Assembly (NCBI GenBank): GCA_018241505.1 | Contig: JAFEDS010000024.1 | Coordinates: forward strand, 122,252-186,251 | DNA from: Pseudomonadota bacterium | GTDB taxonomy: Bacteria; Pseudomonadota; Gammaproteobacteria; Steroidobacterales; Steroidobacteraceae | Reading direction: 5' to 3' | DNA length: 64,000 bases | Shown here: positions 38,497 through 46,780 of the stretch, piece by piece | Numbering within the stretch: the first letter of the stretch is position 1 | Layout: each line of letters begins with the position of its first letter | Translations under genes and position numbers: made by a program | Notes under the pieces: generated by a model | Seen by the model: the letters and a program-made list of their open reading frames with translations, nothing else | Databases searched by the model: none | Told to the model about the DNA's origin: nothing

Positions 38497-39567
38497 ATGA
38501 GCAACGCGGAGATTCGGGGACGGTTTGTCTGGCACGAGTTGATGACTACGGATACCGACGCTGCCGGCGATTTCTACTCGCGCGTCGTCCCGTGGAAGAC
38601 GGAAGACTCGGGAATGCCCTCCTATACACTCTGGATGTCAGGCAAGACCCGGGCGGGAGGGCTGATGGCCCTGCCGGAAGCCGATGGTACGCCGCCACAT
38701 TGGATCATTTACGTAGGCACGCCTGACGTTGACGCGACGGTCGCGGCGGCCGAGAAACTCGGCGGCAGGGTGCTGAAGGCCGCCTCGGATATTCCCAATG
38801 TCGGCCGGTTTGCGGTCCTGTCGGATCCGCAGGGCGCGGCATTCGCAGTGTTCACTCCGTCCGGCACGCCCGAGGAAGGCACCATGCCGAGCGGCGGCGT
38901 GGGTGACTTCACCTGGCACGAGCTGGCGACAACGGACCCGGACGCGGCTTTGAATTTCTACACAGAGCTGTTCGGCTGGGGCCGGGGCGCCGCTCACGAC
39001 ATGGGTGAGTTCGTCTACCACCTCGTTTCCCATGAGGGTAAAGATGTCGGCGGCGTGTACAAGGCCAATGACAACTCCACGCCGCCCAACTGGCTGAGTT
39101 ATGTGCGGGTCGCGGATGCCGCCAAGGCAGCCAATGCCGTGAAAGCCGCCGGTGGGCGGGTCCTCAATGGGCCGATGGAGGTTCCGGGCGGCTCGTGGAT
39201 CGTTCAGGTTCTCGACCCGCAGGGCGGTGCGATTGCGCTGGTCGAAGCGGCCGCGGCGGCTTCCGGCGCGGGCGAGTCCGCCAGCGAGCCGGCGGCGCGC
39301 AAGAAAGCGGCCAAGAAGGCACCCGCGAAGGCCGCTCCAGCCAAAGCGGCGCCCGCCAAGGCACCTGCCAAGGCTGCTGCCAAAGCGGCGAAGAAGGCGG
39401 CCAAAAAGGCGGGCAAACCCGCCAAAAAGGCTGCGAAGAAAGTCGCTAAAAAGGCTGCAAGGAAGGCCGTCGCCAAGCCGGCAGCCAAGAAAGCCGCCAA
39501 GAAGGTGGCCAAGAAGGCGAGCAAGCCGAAGGCAAAAGCCAAAGGCAAGGCAGCCCGTAAGAAGTAA
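38497..39567 (+). CDS. Double VOC (glyoxalase-like) protein with histone H1-like Lys/Ala tail
   Basis: The 356-aa protein has two tandem VOC domains: residues about 4-125 (GRFVWHELMTTDTDAAGDFY) and about 130-255 (GDFTWHELATTDPDAALNFY). Such domain pairs occur in hydroxylase, lyase and resistance proteins of the glyoxalase fold. From about residue 270 to the end it carries roughly 85 residues of almost only Lys, Ala and Pro (KKAAKKAPAKAAPAK and similar), like the tails of bacterial H1-like proteins. The tail is in the same frame, so this is a true fusion and should bind nucleic acid or other polyanions. AGGGGA lies 8 nt before the chosen ATG. Function unknown. Confidence 0.82.
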   Translation: MSNAEIRGRFVWHELMTTDTDAAGDFYSRVVPWKTEDSGMPSYTLWMSGKTRAGGLMALPEADGTPPHWIIYVGTPDVDATVAAAEKLGGRVLKAASDIPNVGRFAVLSDPQGAAFAVFTPSGTPEEGTMPSGGVGDFTWHELATTDPDAALNFYTELFGWGRGAAHDMGEFVYHLVSHEGKDVGGVYKANDNSTPPNWLSYVRVADAAKAANAVKAAGGRVLNGPMEVPGGSWIVQVLDPQGGAIALVEAAAAASGAGESASEPAARKKAAKKAPAKAAPAKAAPAKAPAKAAAKAAKKAAKKAGKPAKKAAKKVAKKAARKAVAKPAAKKAAKKVAKKASKPKAKAKGKAARKK

Positions 39568-39581
39568 GGTGATGTGCACCG

Positions 39582-39605
39582 GGTCGGTTGCGCTTGCAGC
39601 CGACC
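39582..39605 (+). terminator. Stem-loop after the VOC-tail gene
   Basis: GGTCGGTTGC pairs with GCAGCCGACC (one G-T pair) around a GCTT loop, 14 bases after the stop. No T-run follows, so it is a probable but not certain terminator. Confidence 0.5.
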
Positions 39606-39631
39606 TTGGCCGCGCTGTGGCCGAAAGAACC

Positions 39632-39662
39632 CGGGCTCGGCGCGGCCAGTGCCGCGCCAATT
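39632..39662. repeat. 31-bp palindromic intergenic repeat, copy 2
   Basis: Identical to 24406-24436, with the same GGCGCGGC / GCCGCGCC stem around CAGT. As with copy 1, it lies between convergent genes, 3 bp from the stop of the - strand gene (here the small lipoprotein). Confidence 0.8.
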
Positions 39663-39665
39663 AAA

Positions 39666-39878
39666 CTATCTCGATTCGTCGTCCGCTGTCTTACGTTGGT
39701 CGGCCGCCTGTTTCATGGCCGCGTCGAGTTGCTCCTTCACCCGCGCCTCGGTTTTGAGTCCCTCGCGGGCCTCCTGGGCCTGCGAGGCCGCCGCCGCCGC
39801 CGCTGCTGAACCAGTTTCGGCAACCCCGCAGCCCGTCAGTGCGAGCGCCAGGGTCAGAAGAACCAATGACCTTGCCAT
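39666..39878 (-). CDS. Small alanine-rich lipoprotein
   Basis: The 70-aa product has a clear lipoprotein signal (LLTLALALTGCGVAE, Cys at about residue 17), a run of alanines and a charged helical end (KEQLDAAMKQAADQRK). GGAGG lies 7 nt before the ATG at 39878, which sets the start; a much longer frame upstream lacks coding character. It may form a short coiled coil in the manner of Lpp-like proteins, but no family is recognised. It is divergent from the hydrolase-like gene across 132 bp. Confidence 0.7.
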   Translation of the reverse strand: MARSLVLLTLALALTGCGVAETGSAAAAAAASQAQEAREGLKTEARVKEQLDAAMKQAADQRKTADDESR

Positions 39879-40010
39879 GGGGAACCTCCAGTGAGCTCGA
39901 AGCTTTGTCCGTCCGAGGCGGCCGGGCAAGCTCGCGCACTCACTTTCGTGACCGGGTGCAGATGGCGGGTCCCGGTTCGTGGCAGTATTGATTAATGGCG
40001 GAGCAGGTAC

Positions 40011-40844
40011 ATGGCTAAGGGAACTGTCACCAACCGAAGCGCGGCCGAACCTCGCGTGCGTCGCGGCTACTTCGAATGCCGCTTTGGACAGTTGCATGTT
40101 CATAACGCCATACCTCCCGGGGGCGGCTTCGAGGAGGGTACGCCGCTGCTGTGCCTGCATCAGGCGACCGGTTCAGGCAGGGTTTTTGAACGCTTCCTCA
40201 GTCTCGCGGGCCGCGACCGCTCGGTCTACGCGCCCGATCTGTCGGGGTTCGGGGAATCGGATCCACCGTCCTCACGGCCGTCGATTGCGGACTATGCCGC
40301 GGTGGTCGGTGACTTCCTCGACACGATGCGCTTCCGGCAGATTGATGTTCTGGGCTACCAGACCGGGACGTTGGTTGCTGCCGAGATGGCGATCGCGCGA
40401 CCCAAACAGATACGCCGTGTTGTCATGGTGTCTGTCCCCGTTTTGAATGATGCGGAGCGCGACGCGTTCAGGCGAGGGTCATGGTTGCCTTCTGAAGATG
40501 GAAGTCATTTGATGACGGAGTGGAAGCGAACGTTGGAGTCATACGGCCCCGGCGTGTCACTGGAGGTACGTGCGCGTGCTTTCGCGGAGAAGTTGAAAAG
40601 CGGTGTCCACACATCGTGGGCGTTGGCTGCAGCGCAACAGTACGCATCCCGCGAACGGCTTGCGCTCGTAACACAATCTGCGTTGGTATTGCGTCCTAAG
40701 GATGATTTTTGGGAAGCCAGCCTGCGTGCCCGCGAGTTGTTACCGAAAGCGCGCTTCGTCGACCTTGCCGAGCAGGGCAACGGCCTTTTTGAGGTTGCTC
40801 CCGAGGTTGTGGCCGAGGTCAGCCGGGAGTTTCTGCGCGGCTGA
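40011..40844 (+). CDS. Alpha/beta hydrolase-fold protein lacking the catalytic Ser and His
   Basis: The 277-aa protein follows the alpha/beta hydrolase pattern: LLCLHQATGSGRVFERFL at the oxyanion region, APDLSGFGESDPP, then the nucleophile elbow. At the elbow the expected G-x-S-x-G reads GYQTG, so the Ser is a Gln. Near the end the usual GH of the catalytic His reads GNGLFE. With both residues changed it is probably not a serine hydrolase and may bind a ligand or use other chemistry. GGAG lies 7 nt upstream of the ATG. Neighbours give no functional hint. Confidence 0.75.
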   Translation: MAKGTVTNRSAAEPRVRRGYFECRFGQLHVHNAIPPGGGFEEGTPLLCLHQATGSGRVFERFLSLAGRDRSVYAPDLSGFGESDPPSSRPSIADYAAVVGDFLDTMRFRQIDVLGYQTGTLVAAEMAIARPKQIRRVVMVSVPVLNDAERDAFRRGSWLPSEDGSHLMTEWKRTLESYGPGVSLEVRARAFAEKLKSGVHTSWALAAAQQYASRERLALVTQSALVLRPKDDFWEASLRARELLPKARFVDLAEQGNGLFEVAPEVVAEVSREFLRG

Positions 40845-41039
40845 GACGCTCCCGAGGCCTTTTCGCCGCCGGCGGAACGGCTTTATGTCATATCTGCGCG
40901 ACAGCACTCACACTTTGGTCTTGAATAGCGGCCAGCGACCCCCTACAGCGGTAGACTGCCACCCAGAACTATACGAATCAGGGGATTGGGCACGGATGGC
41001 CGGGACTGTCCGGGAAATGCCCGCGCGAGGAGAAATGCG

Positions 41040-43229
41040 ATGACCCTACAACAACGCCAATCATCGTCGCCGCCCACTCAGGATGATCTTGAAATCACGG
41101 CCGAGCTGCCCGTCCTCGACGTGGCTGCCTACGAGGCCAGCGCTGCTTCGACGGCGGCGACCGGATCGCATCCCGCGGCTGTGGCCGAGCGCGATCCACT
41201 CAACAATACTGACACGTGGCACATTCCGGCGCCGTCCCTGCGCGTCTCCAAGACGCCCGGCAGCGAAGTCGCCAACACTGTCATTGATGAAAATCGCGCC
41301 AAGCTCGAAGCAAACCTGCACGCACTGTCGACCACGCTCCGCGATGTCGAAGACCGGCTGTCGCGCAAGGGCGAGCGCCTGGCCGAAATGGAGAAGCAGC
41401 TCGAGCTCTCCATTGCCGAACGCAACACCACCGAACAACGGGCCCGTTCGCTCAGCGAAGAGCTGACACGGGCGGAAGCGGCCGCGACCGCCGCCCAGGC
41501 CCGTATTGCCGAGCTGCAGAAGGCGTTGCAGGAAACCCAGGCCGCCGATGAAGCGCGCCGCGCCCGCGACAGCGAAATCCAGGCGCAGCTCACTGAGCGC
41601 AACAAACAGGTCCAGGCGGAGCTGGTGGCCGCCGGCCGCGAGTTTGAAGCGAAGCTGGCCGCGAGCAGCCGCGATTTCGACCGCCGCTTTGCCAGCCACG
41701 CCCAGTCCCTGGCCCGCTTCGAGCGGGAGTTGAACGAAGCGCGCGACCGCAACACCGAGTACCTGGAGGCCCTGCAATCCAACGAAGGGCGCCGCTCCGT
41801 GTTCGACGACATGATCAACACGCTGGAGGCGGATGTCGCCGAGCGTAACGCGCGGGTTGCCGAGCTCGAGAGCAATCTTGCCCGGCACACCGGGCACGAA
41901 AACGAGTTGGCGGCGGAGCTGCGCGAGCGGATTGCGCGGATTGCCGCGCTCGACAAACAGGTGAGTGCCCTGACTGCCGCCCTGGCTCAGCGCTCCGAGC
42001 AGCATACCGACGGCGAGCGCACACGCGCCACCTTGCAGCAGAGCATCAGCGCGCTGAATGGTACTTTGGCTGAGCGCAACGATCGCGTGAAGGTGTTGGA
42101 AGGAACAGTCGAGCAGCACGCGATTGCTGCCGCCCAGTTGCGCGGTGAGCTGGAGCGTGCCGCCGCCGAACGATCGCAACTCGTGGCGGGCGCCGCCTCG
42201 TTGGAAGCGGCCCTGAAAGCCGCCACGGCCCGGGGCGACCAACAGGAGACCGTCGCCAGGGCCGCCAAGACCCGCATTGATGAATTTGAGTCCACCATTG
42301 CGGCCCAGCGGCGCCGCGTGGAGCAACTGGAAAGCGAAGTCGCCGCCGTGCGCGCCGAGCTGCAGTCATCGAGCTCCTCACTGCAGACAGCCGCTGTGGA
42401 GCGCAACGAGCACATGGCGCGGATTGCCGCGGGCGAGGCCCGGCTTCAGGAGTTGGAGTCGCGGCTGGCGGAGCAGCAGGCAACGGTGCGGCAGCTTCAA
42501 GCCGAATCCAACGCGCATCTGGCTCGTGCCCAGGAGCTCGAAACCTCCCATGCCGCTCGCGTCAGGGATATGGAGAGCGCGCACGCCACGCAGGTCAAGG
42601 ATCTGGAGACCAATCACGCCGTGCGTGTCAGGGAGTTGGAAAACCACCTGCACGCCGCCGAAGACTCCATCAACCGGCTCGAGACCGATGCGCGTGGCAA
42701 GGGCGCCCGCGTGGATGAGCTCGAGAAGATCAACAATGACTGGCGTGCGACCGTCGAGGAAGCCCGGCATGCCATTGCCGATCGCGATACGCTGATCGAG
42801 CGCCTGGAACAGGAGACGGCTGCGAGCGCCATGCTCGTCGGTCACATCCAGAAAAGTGTCAATCGCCTGGACAGCGACGCCCCGCCGCGGGTGAGCGAGC
42901 CTTCAGCCGATGGTGCGACCCGGTTGCTCATCCGGACCGATGGCGAAACCGAAGTGGTGCATGTCCTCGGCCGCAAGACAACGGTGGGGCGGACGCCGGA
43001 CAACGATCTGCAGATCGATGCGAAGTTCATCAGCCGCCATCATGCTGTGATTCTGGCGGGACCGGCCCATGCGATCATCGAGGATCTCAACAGCACGAAC
43101 GGTGTCATGGTCAACAACCGGCGCATCACCCGTCAGCCGCTGAAAGACGGCGACAATGTGGTCATTGGCAAGACCGCCTTCCGGTTTGCGATCCGCCCGG
43201 CACGCACGCCACCGCAGTCCAACAACTAA
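41040..43229 (+). CDS. Long coiled-coil protein with C-terminal FHA domain
   Basis: The 729-aa protein has a disordered N-terminus (about 1-75), a very long Ala/Glu/Arg-rich coiled coil (about 85-610, with many RIAELE-type heptads) and a C-terminal FHA domain (about 635-715). The phosphothreonine-binding residues are intact: GRTPDNDLQ, SRHHA and NSTNG. FHA domains read Ser/Thr kinase output. There is no signal peptide or membrane helix, so it is a cytoplasmic scaffold or filament-like protein. AGGAGA lies before the ATG at 41040. A Ser/Thr kinase gene with TxxL repeats lies 17 kb downstream. Its stop overlaps that of the convergent nucleotidyltransferase gene. Confidence 0.85.
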   Translation: MTLQQRQSSSPPTQDDLEITAELPVLDVAAYEASAASTAATGSHPAAVAERDPLNNTDTWHIPAPSLRVSKTPGSEVANTVIDENRAKLEANLHALSTTLRDVEDRLSRKGERLAEMEKQLELSIAERNTTEQRARSLSEELTRAEAAATAAQARIAELQKALQETQAADEARRARDSEIQAQLTERNKQVQAELVAAGREFEAKLAASSRDFDRRFASHAQSLARFERELNEARDRNTEYLEALQSNEGRRSVFDDMINTLEADVAERNARVAELESNLARHTGHENELAAELRERIARIAALDKQVSALTAALAQRSEQHTDGERTRATLQQSISALNGTLAERNDRVKVLEGTVEQHAIAAAQLRGELERAAAERSQLVAGAASLEAALKAATARGDQQETVARAAKTRIDEFESTIAAQRRRVEQLESEVAAVRAELQSSSSSLQTAAVERNEHMARIAAGEARLQELESRLAEQQATVRQLQAESNAHLARAQELETSHAARVRDMESAHATQVKDLETNHAVRVRELENHLHAAEDSINRLETDARGKGARVDELEKINNDWRATVEEARHAIADRDTLIERLEQETAASAMLVGHIQKSVNRLDSDAPPRVSEPSADGATRLLIRTDGETEVVHVLGRKTTVGRTPDNDLQIDAKFISRHHAVILAGPAHAIIEDLNSTNGVMVNNRRITRQPLKDGDNVVIGKTAFRFAIRPARTPPQSNN

Positions 43230-44032
43230 GACTTGTTTTTGTCCTCGATGGCCTTGGTCCACAGGACCACGTCATCGGGCGTCATGGAGCTGGCGTTGGT
43301 GTGCCGCACGTCTGTGAGGCCCCAACGTTGCACGTCCGGCAAATATTGCTCGCGCGACAACAGCGTTCCCTGACAGGTTTTCCCGGCGGGTGGCTCACTC
43401 ATCATTTCCACATTGAGCCGGTCGAGGAATCCGCTCATCACCCAGTCGGGAATCCTGTTGCGCTCCGACGGGTAGATGAAGCCGAACAGGATCAGGTGTG
43501 AGAGCAATACCCGCCAGTGCGGACCGAAGCGGGCCACCAGACGCGTCCAGTCGATGTTTTCCGCGCGTGCGAGGATCAGGTGCATGATGTCGGCCGCGTC
43601 ATAGCGTTCGCGTTCCATGATGAACGCTTTTGACCAGATGGTTTCCTCCACCGGACACAGCAGGGCGTCGAGTCCAAACACCTTGCCGCGGGCCGCATGC
43701 CGGAACCAATCATCATCGACATACACAACGCCGTTACCCGAGTTGAAGATCACATCCACATAGGCGTGTTGGCAGGAGGCTTTCCCCAGCCAATGAGGGA
43801 ACGTCAGCTCGGTGTCGAAGCCGGCCCGCGCCAAAACCTTCATAATCGCGTCGTATTCTTCGCGGCGAACGAAGATGTCGAAGTCCTTGGTGTCGCGCAG
43901 GATGCGGGTGTAGTGACCGAGCGCGAAACCGCCTCCCACCAGGAAGGGCAGGCCGGCGTCCTGTAACGACTCCATGACACGACGATAGAAATCGTGCGCT
44001 GCTGCATTCTGGGGCGACTCACCGGTGGGCAT
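43226..44032 (-). CDS. Nucleotidyltransferase family protein
   Basis: The 268-aa protein has a nucleotidyltransferase core near the N-terminus: FLVGGGFALGHYTRILRDTK, then DFDIFVR with the D-x-D metal pair, and a later third acidic position (YVDVIF). The rest is helical and ends in a Lys/Asn-rich tail. This layout recalls the minimal or AbiEii-like nucleotidyltransferase group, but no antitoxin partner is seen. GGAGAG lies 9 nt before the ATG at 44032, which I prefer to in-frame starts at 44068 or 44116. The gene is divergent from a metallophosphoesterase gene with only about 36 bp between starts. Confidence 0.72.
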   Translation of the reverse strand: MPTGESPQNAAAHDFYRRVMESLQDAGLPFLVGGGFALGHYTRILRDTKDFDIFVRREEYDAIMKVLARAGFDTELTFPHWLGKASCQHAYVDVIFNSGNGVVYVDDDWFRHAARGKVFGLDALLCPVEETIWSKAFIMERERYDAADIMHLILARAENIDWTRLVARFGPHWRVLLSHLILFGFIYPSERNRIPDWVMSGFLDRLNVEMMSEPPAGKTCQGTLLSREQYLPDVQRWGLTDVRHTNASSMTPDDVVLWTKAIEDKNKS

Positions 44033-44068
44033 GCAGATTGCTCTCCAGTGCCGTAAGAGGGCTACCAT

Positions 44069-44830
44069 CTGAGCAGTAAGCAAACAACGCGCCTGGCCGC
44101 TGTAGGCGACCTCCACGTCAAAAAGACGTCACAGGGTGCATTGCGTCCGTTGCTCGCACCGGTCAATGAGCAGGCGGACTTTCTTCTGCTGTGCGGCGAC
44201 CTTACGGACTACGGTTTGCCTGAGGAGGCACATATCCTCGCGGACGAGTTGAGCGCCGCGGTGAAAATTCCGGTGATTGCCGTCCTTGGCAACCACGATT
44301 TCGAGTCGGGGCAACAGGTGGAGGTTTGCAAGATCCTGACAGAGGCCGGGATCAAGGTCTTGGATGGCGAGGCCCACGAGGTCAACGGCACCGGAATCGC
44401 CGGCGCCAAGGGATTCTCCGGCGGCTTTGGCCGCGGCACGCTCGGAGCCTGGGGCGAGCCCGCGACCAAGCGATTTGTGCAGGAAGCCATTGATGAGGCC
44501 CTCAAATTCGAGGGGGCGCTGGCCCGGCTGCGGACCCCCGAGCGCATTGCCATGCTTCACTATTCGCCCATCCGGGCGACGGTCGAGGGGGAGCCCCTGG
44601 AAATCTATTCCTACCTGGGCACGAGTCGCCTGGAGGAGCCCCTGAATCGCCATCCGGTCAACATGGTGTTCCACGGCCATGCGCATCACGGCTGCCTCGA
44701 AGGCCGCACCAGCACCGGCATTCCCGTCTTCAATGTGGCCATGCCGCTCTTGATGCGCAGCTTCCCCAACCAGCCCCCGTTCAGGGTGTTCGAGATTCCG
44801 GCTCCCCCCGTTGGGCGCGAAAATGGTTAA
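44069..44830 (+). CDS. Calcineurin-like metallophosphoesterase
   Basis: The protein of about 253 aa has all motifs of the calcineurin-type phosphoesterase family in order: VGDLHV, CGDLTD, GNHDFES, the His of LHYSPI and FHGHAHHG. These bind a two-metal centre. No ATG, GTG or TTG lies upstream of the first motif within the open frame, which begins after a stop at 44054. A CTG at 44069 with AGAGGG 8 nt before it is the best start; the TTG at 44141 would delete the first metal-binding motif. It is divergent from the nucleotidyltransferase gene and followed by ilvA 33 bp later. The substrate is unknown. Confidence 0.82.
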   Translation: MSSKQTTRLAAVGDLHVKKTSQGALRPLLAPVNEQADFLLLCGDLTDYGLPEEAHILADELSAAVKIPVIAVLGNHDFESGQQVEVCKILTEAGIKVLDGEAHEVNGTGIAGAKGFSGGFGRGTLGAWGEPATKRFVQEAIDEALKFEGALARLRTPERIAMLHYSPIRATVEGEPLEIYSYLGTSRLEEPLNRHPVNMVFHGHAHHGCLEGRTSTGIPVFNVAMPLLMRSFPNQPPFRVFEIPAPPVGRENG

Positions 44831-44863
44831 GCTCCCCAGTCCCGTTTTCGCAAGAGATCCGCC

Positions 44864-46381
44864 GTGGCCAGTCCGTACATTGAACGAATCCTCAAAGCAC
44901 GTGTGTACGAGGTGGCTGTCGAATCACCGCTCGAGGAAGCCGGCCGCCTGTCACGGAGGCTCAACAACCAGGTCCTGCTGAAGCGCGAGGATCTGCAGTC
45001 GGTTTTCTCCTTCAAGCTCAGGGGCGCCTACAACCGCATTGCGAACCTTTCGGCAGAAAACGCCGGCCGGGGCGCTGTCTGTGCATCAGCGGGCAATCAC
45101 GCTCAGGGCGTAGCGCTTGCGGCCAGGCGCCGCGGAATTCCGGCCGTCATTGTGATGCCCCAGACCACACCGCAAATCAAAGTGCAGGCGGTGCAGGATC
45201 TGGGCGCGGAAGTGGTTCTGCACGGCGACGACTATGACAGCGCGTACGATCGCGCGCTGACACTCGCGCGCGAGCGCGATCTGACATTCGTACATCCATT
45301 CGACGATCCGGATGTCATTGCCGGGCAGGGCACCGTCGGCGTTGAAATCCTGCGGCAGACCGGCGGTCATGTTGATGCGATATTCGTGCCGATCGGTGGC
45401 GGTGGGCTCATCGCCGGCATCGCCGTGTATGTGAAGTATCTATACCCCAACGTCCGGGTCATTGGTGTTGAGCCGGAGGACGCCGCCAGCATGTATGAGT
45501 CGCTGCGCGCCGGTAAGCGAGTGACCCTCGATCGTGTGGGTATCTTCGCGGATGGCGTTGCTGTCAAGCGGGTGGGCGAAGAGACGTTTGCCCTGTGTCG
45601 CAGCTATGTCGATGAGATCCTGCTGGTCGACACCGACGAGATCTGCGCTGCGATCCAGGATGTGTTCGAAGACACGCGCTCCATTGTCGAGCCCGCCGGT
45701 GCGCTCGCGGTCGCCGGAGTGAAAAAGTATGTCGCGCGCGAGAATTGCGGCGGCAAGCGCTTTGTGGCGGTCAACAGCGGCGCCAACATGAACTTCGACC
45801 GGCTGCGCCACGTGGCGGAGCGCGCCGACCTGGGGGCCGGGCGCGAGGCGCTGCTGTCAGTTGTGATTCCGGAAGTGCCGGGCAGCTTCCTGCGCTTCTG
45901 CGAAACGTTCGGGCAACGCAATGTGACTGAATTCAACTACCGGTATGAGGCCGCGCAGGCCGCCCAGATCTTTGTGGGCTTCAATCTGTCCCGGGGCGGC
46001 ACTGAGCGGCGCGAAGTAGTACAGGCCCTGCGCGCGGCGGACTACACCGTGACCGATGTCAGCGACAACGAAGTCGCCAAGCTCCACGTGCGCTACATGA
46101 TCGGCGGTCATGCGCGCGGCCTGCAGAACGAGCTGCTGTATCGCTTTGAGTTTCCGGAGCGGCCGGGCGCCATGTTGAAATTCCTGCGCGCCATCGGCTC
46201 ACGCTGGAACATCAGCCTGTTTCACTACCGCAACCACGGGTCAGACTATGGTCGCGTACTGGCCGGCATCCAGGTCCCGGAAGCCGAGCGCGCCGACTTC
46301 ATGTTGCATCTGAACGAGCTGCACTACGCGTACGTGGAAGAGACCGACAATCCGGCCTACAAGCTGTTCCTCGGCGCGTAA
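44864..46381 (+). CDS. ilvA: Threonine ammonia-lyase, biosynthetic (threonine deaminase)
   Basis: The 505-aa PLP enzyme converts threonine to 2-oxobutyrate, the entry step to isoleucine. The PLP-binding Lys is in SVFSFKLRGAYN near residue 50, the Gly-rich loop is IFVPIGGGGLIAGIA and the Ser/Gly region is VNSGANMNFDRL. The C-terminal third has two ACT-like regulatory domains (about 325-405 and 420-495), as in the isoleucine-inhibited enzyme, and the full length matches. The start is GTG with AAGAGA upstream. It lies far from ilvB and ilvN in the same window. Confidence 0.94.
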   Translation: MASPYIERILKARVYEVAVESPLEEAGRLSRRLNNQVLLKREDLQSVFSFKLRGAYNRIANLSAENAGRGAVCASAGNHAQGVALAARRRGIPAVIVMPQTTPQIKVQAVQDLGAEVVLHGDDYDSAYDRALTLARERDLTFVHPFDDPDVIAGQGTVGVEILRQTGGHVDAIFVPIGGGGLIAGIAVYVKYLYPNVRVIGVEPEDAASMYESLRAGKRVTLDRVGIFADGVAVKRVGEETFALCRSYVDEILLVDTDEICAAIQDVFEDTRSIVEPAGALAVAGVKKYVARENCGGKRFVAVNSGANMNFDRLRHVAERADLGAGREALLSVVIPEVPGSFLRFCETFGQRNVTEFNYRYEAAQAAQIFVGFNLSRGGTERREVVQALRAADYTVTDVSDNEVAKLHVRYMIGGHARGLQNELLYRFEFPERPGAMLKFLRAIGSRWNISLFHYRNHGSDYGRVLAGIQVPEAERADFMLHLNELHYAYVEETDNPAYKLFLGA

Positions 46382-46384
46382 CGC

Positions 46385-46753
46385 CTACTTGATCAGCCGC
46401 AGCGTGAACGGATAGCGGTAGCGGACCCCTTCGGAGGCCTTGATGCCGGCGATGATGGTCATGGCCAGCCAGTATATGAACAGGGCGACGCCGAGCAGTA
46501 TGCCGATGAACACAAACACCAGCACGCCGCAGACGCAGCCGGCCAACAACACTGAAATGTTGAAGTTCAGGCCCTCCTTGCCCTGGTCGGCCACGAAGGG
46601 CGACTCGTCGCGCTTCACGAGCCAGACAATCAGCGGTCCGAGCACGGAGCCCAGCGGAATGAGGAAGCCGGAGAAGGCGGTGAGATGCGCGAGCATTCCC
46701 CAGGTTTTCTCATCCTGGGTGGGCACGCCGGCAACCGGGTTCGGCTCGTTCAT
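46385..46753 (-). CDS. DUF4870 domain membrane protein
   Basis: The 122-aa protein has the DUF4870 pattern: WGMLAHLTAFSGFLIPLGSV, FVADQGKEGLNFNISV, then two further hydrophobic segments and a YRYPFTLRLIK end. It should have three or four membrane helices. Its function is unknown. GGAG lies 8 nt before the ATG at 46753; a GTG three codons earlier is a possible start. It faces ilvA tail to tail with a 3-bp gap, and is divergent from the hydrolase gene. Confidence 0.85.
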   Translation of the reverse strand: MNEPNPVAGVPTQDEKTWGMLAHLTAFSGFLIPLGSVLGPLIVWLVKRDESPFVADQGKEGLNFNISVLLAGCVCGVLVFVFIGILLGVALFIYWLAMTIIAGIKASEGVRYRYPFTLRLIK

Positions 46754-46780
46754 GGACGTCACTCCGAAAGGGAGGTGCCG

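Noticed and set aside
41061-42326. A 421-codon open frame opposite the FHA coiled-coil gene
   Set aside because: Antisense shadow of Ala/Glu-rich codons; no motifs.
43226-44116. AbiEii-type abortive-infection toxin
   Set aside because: No AbiEi-like antitoxin gene is adjacent and the divergent neighbour is a phosphoesterase; the nucleotidyltransferase core alone does not support a defence call.
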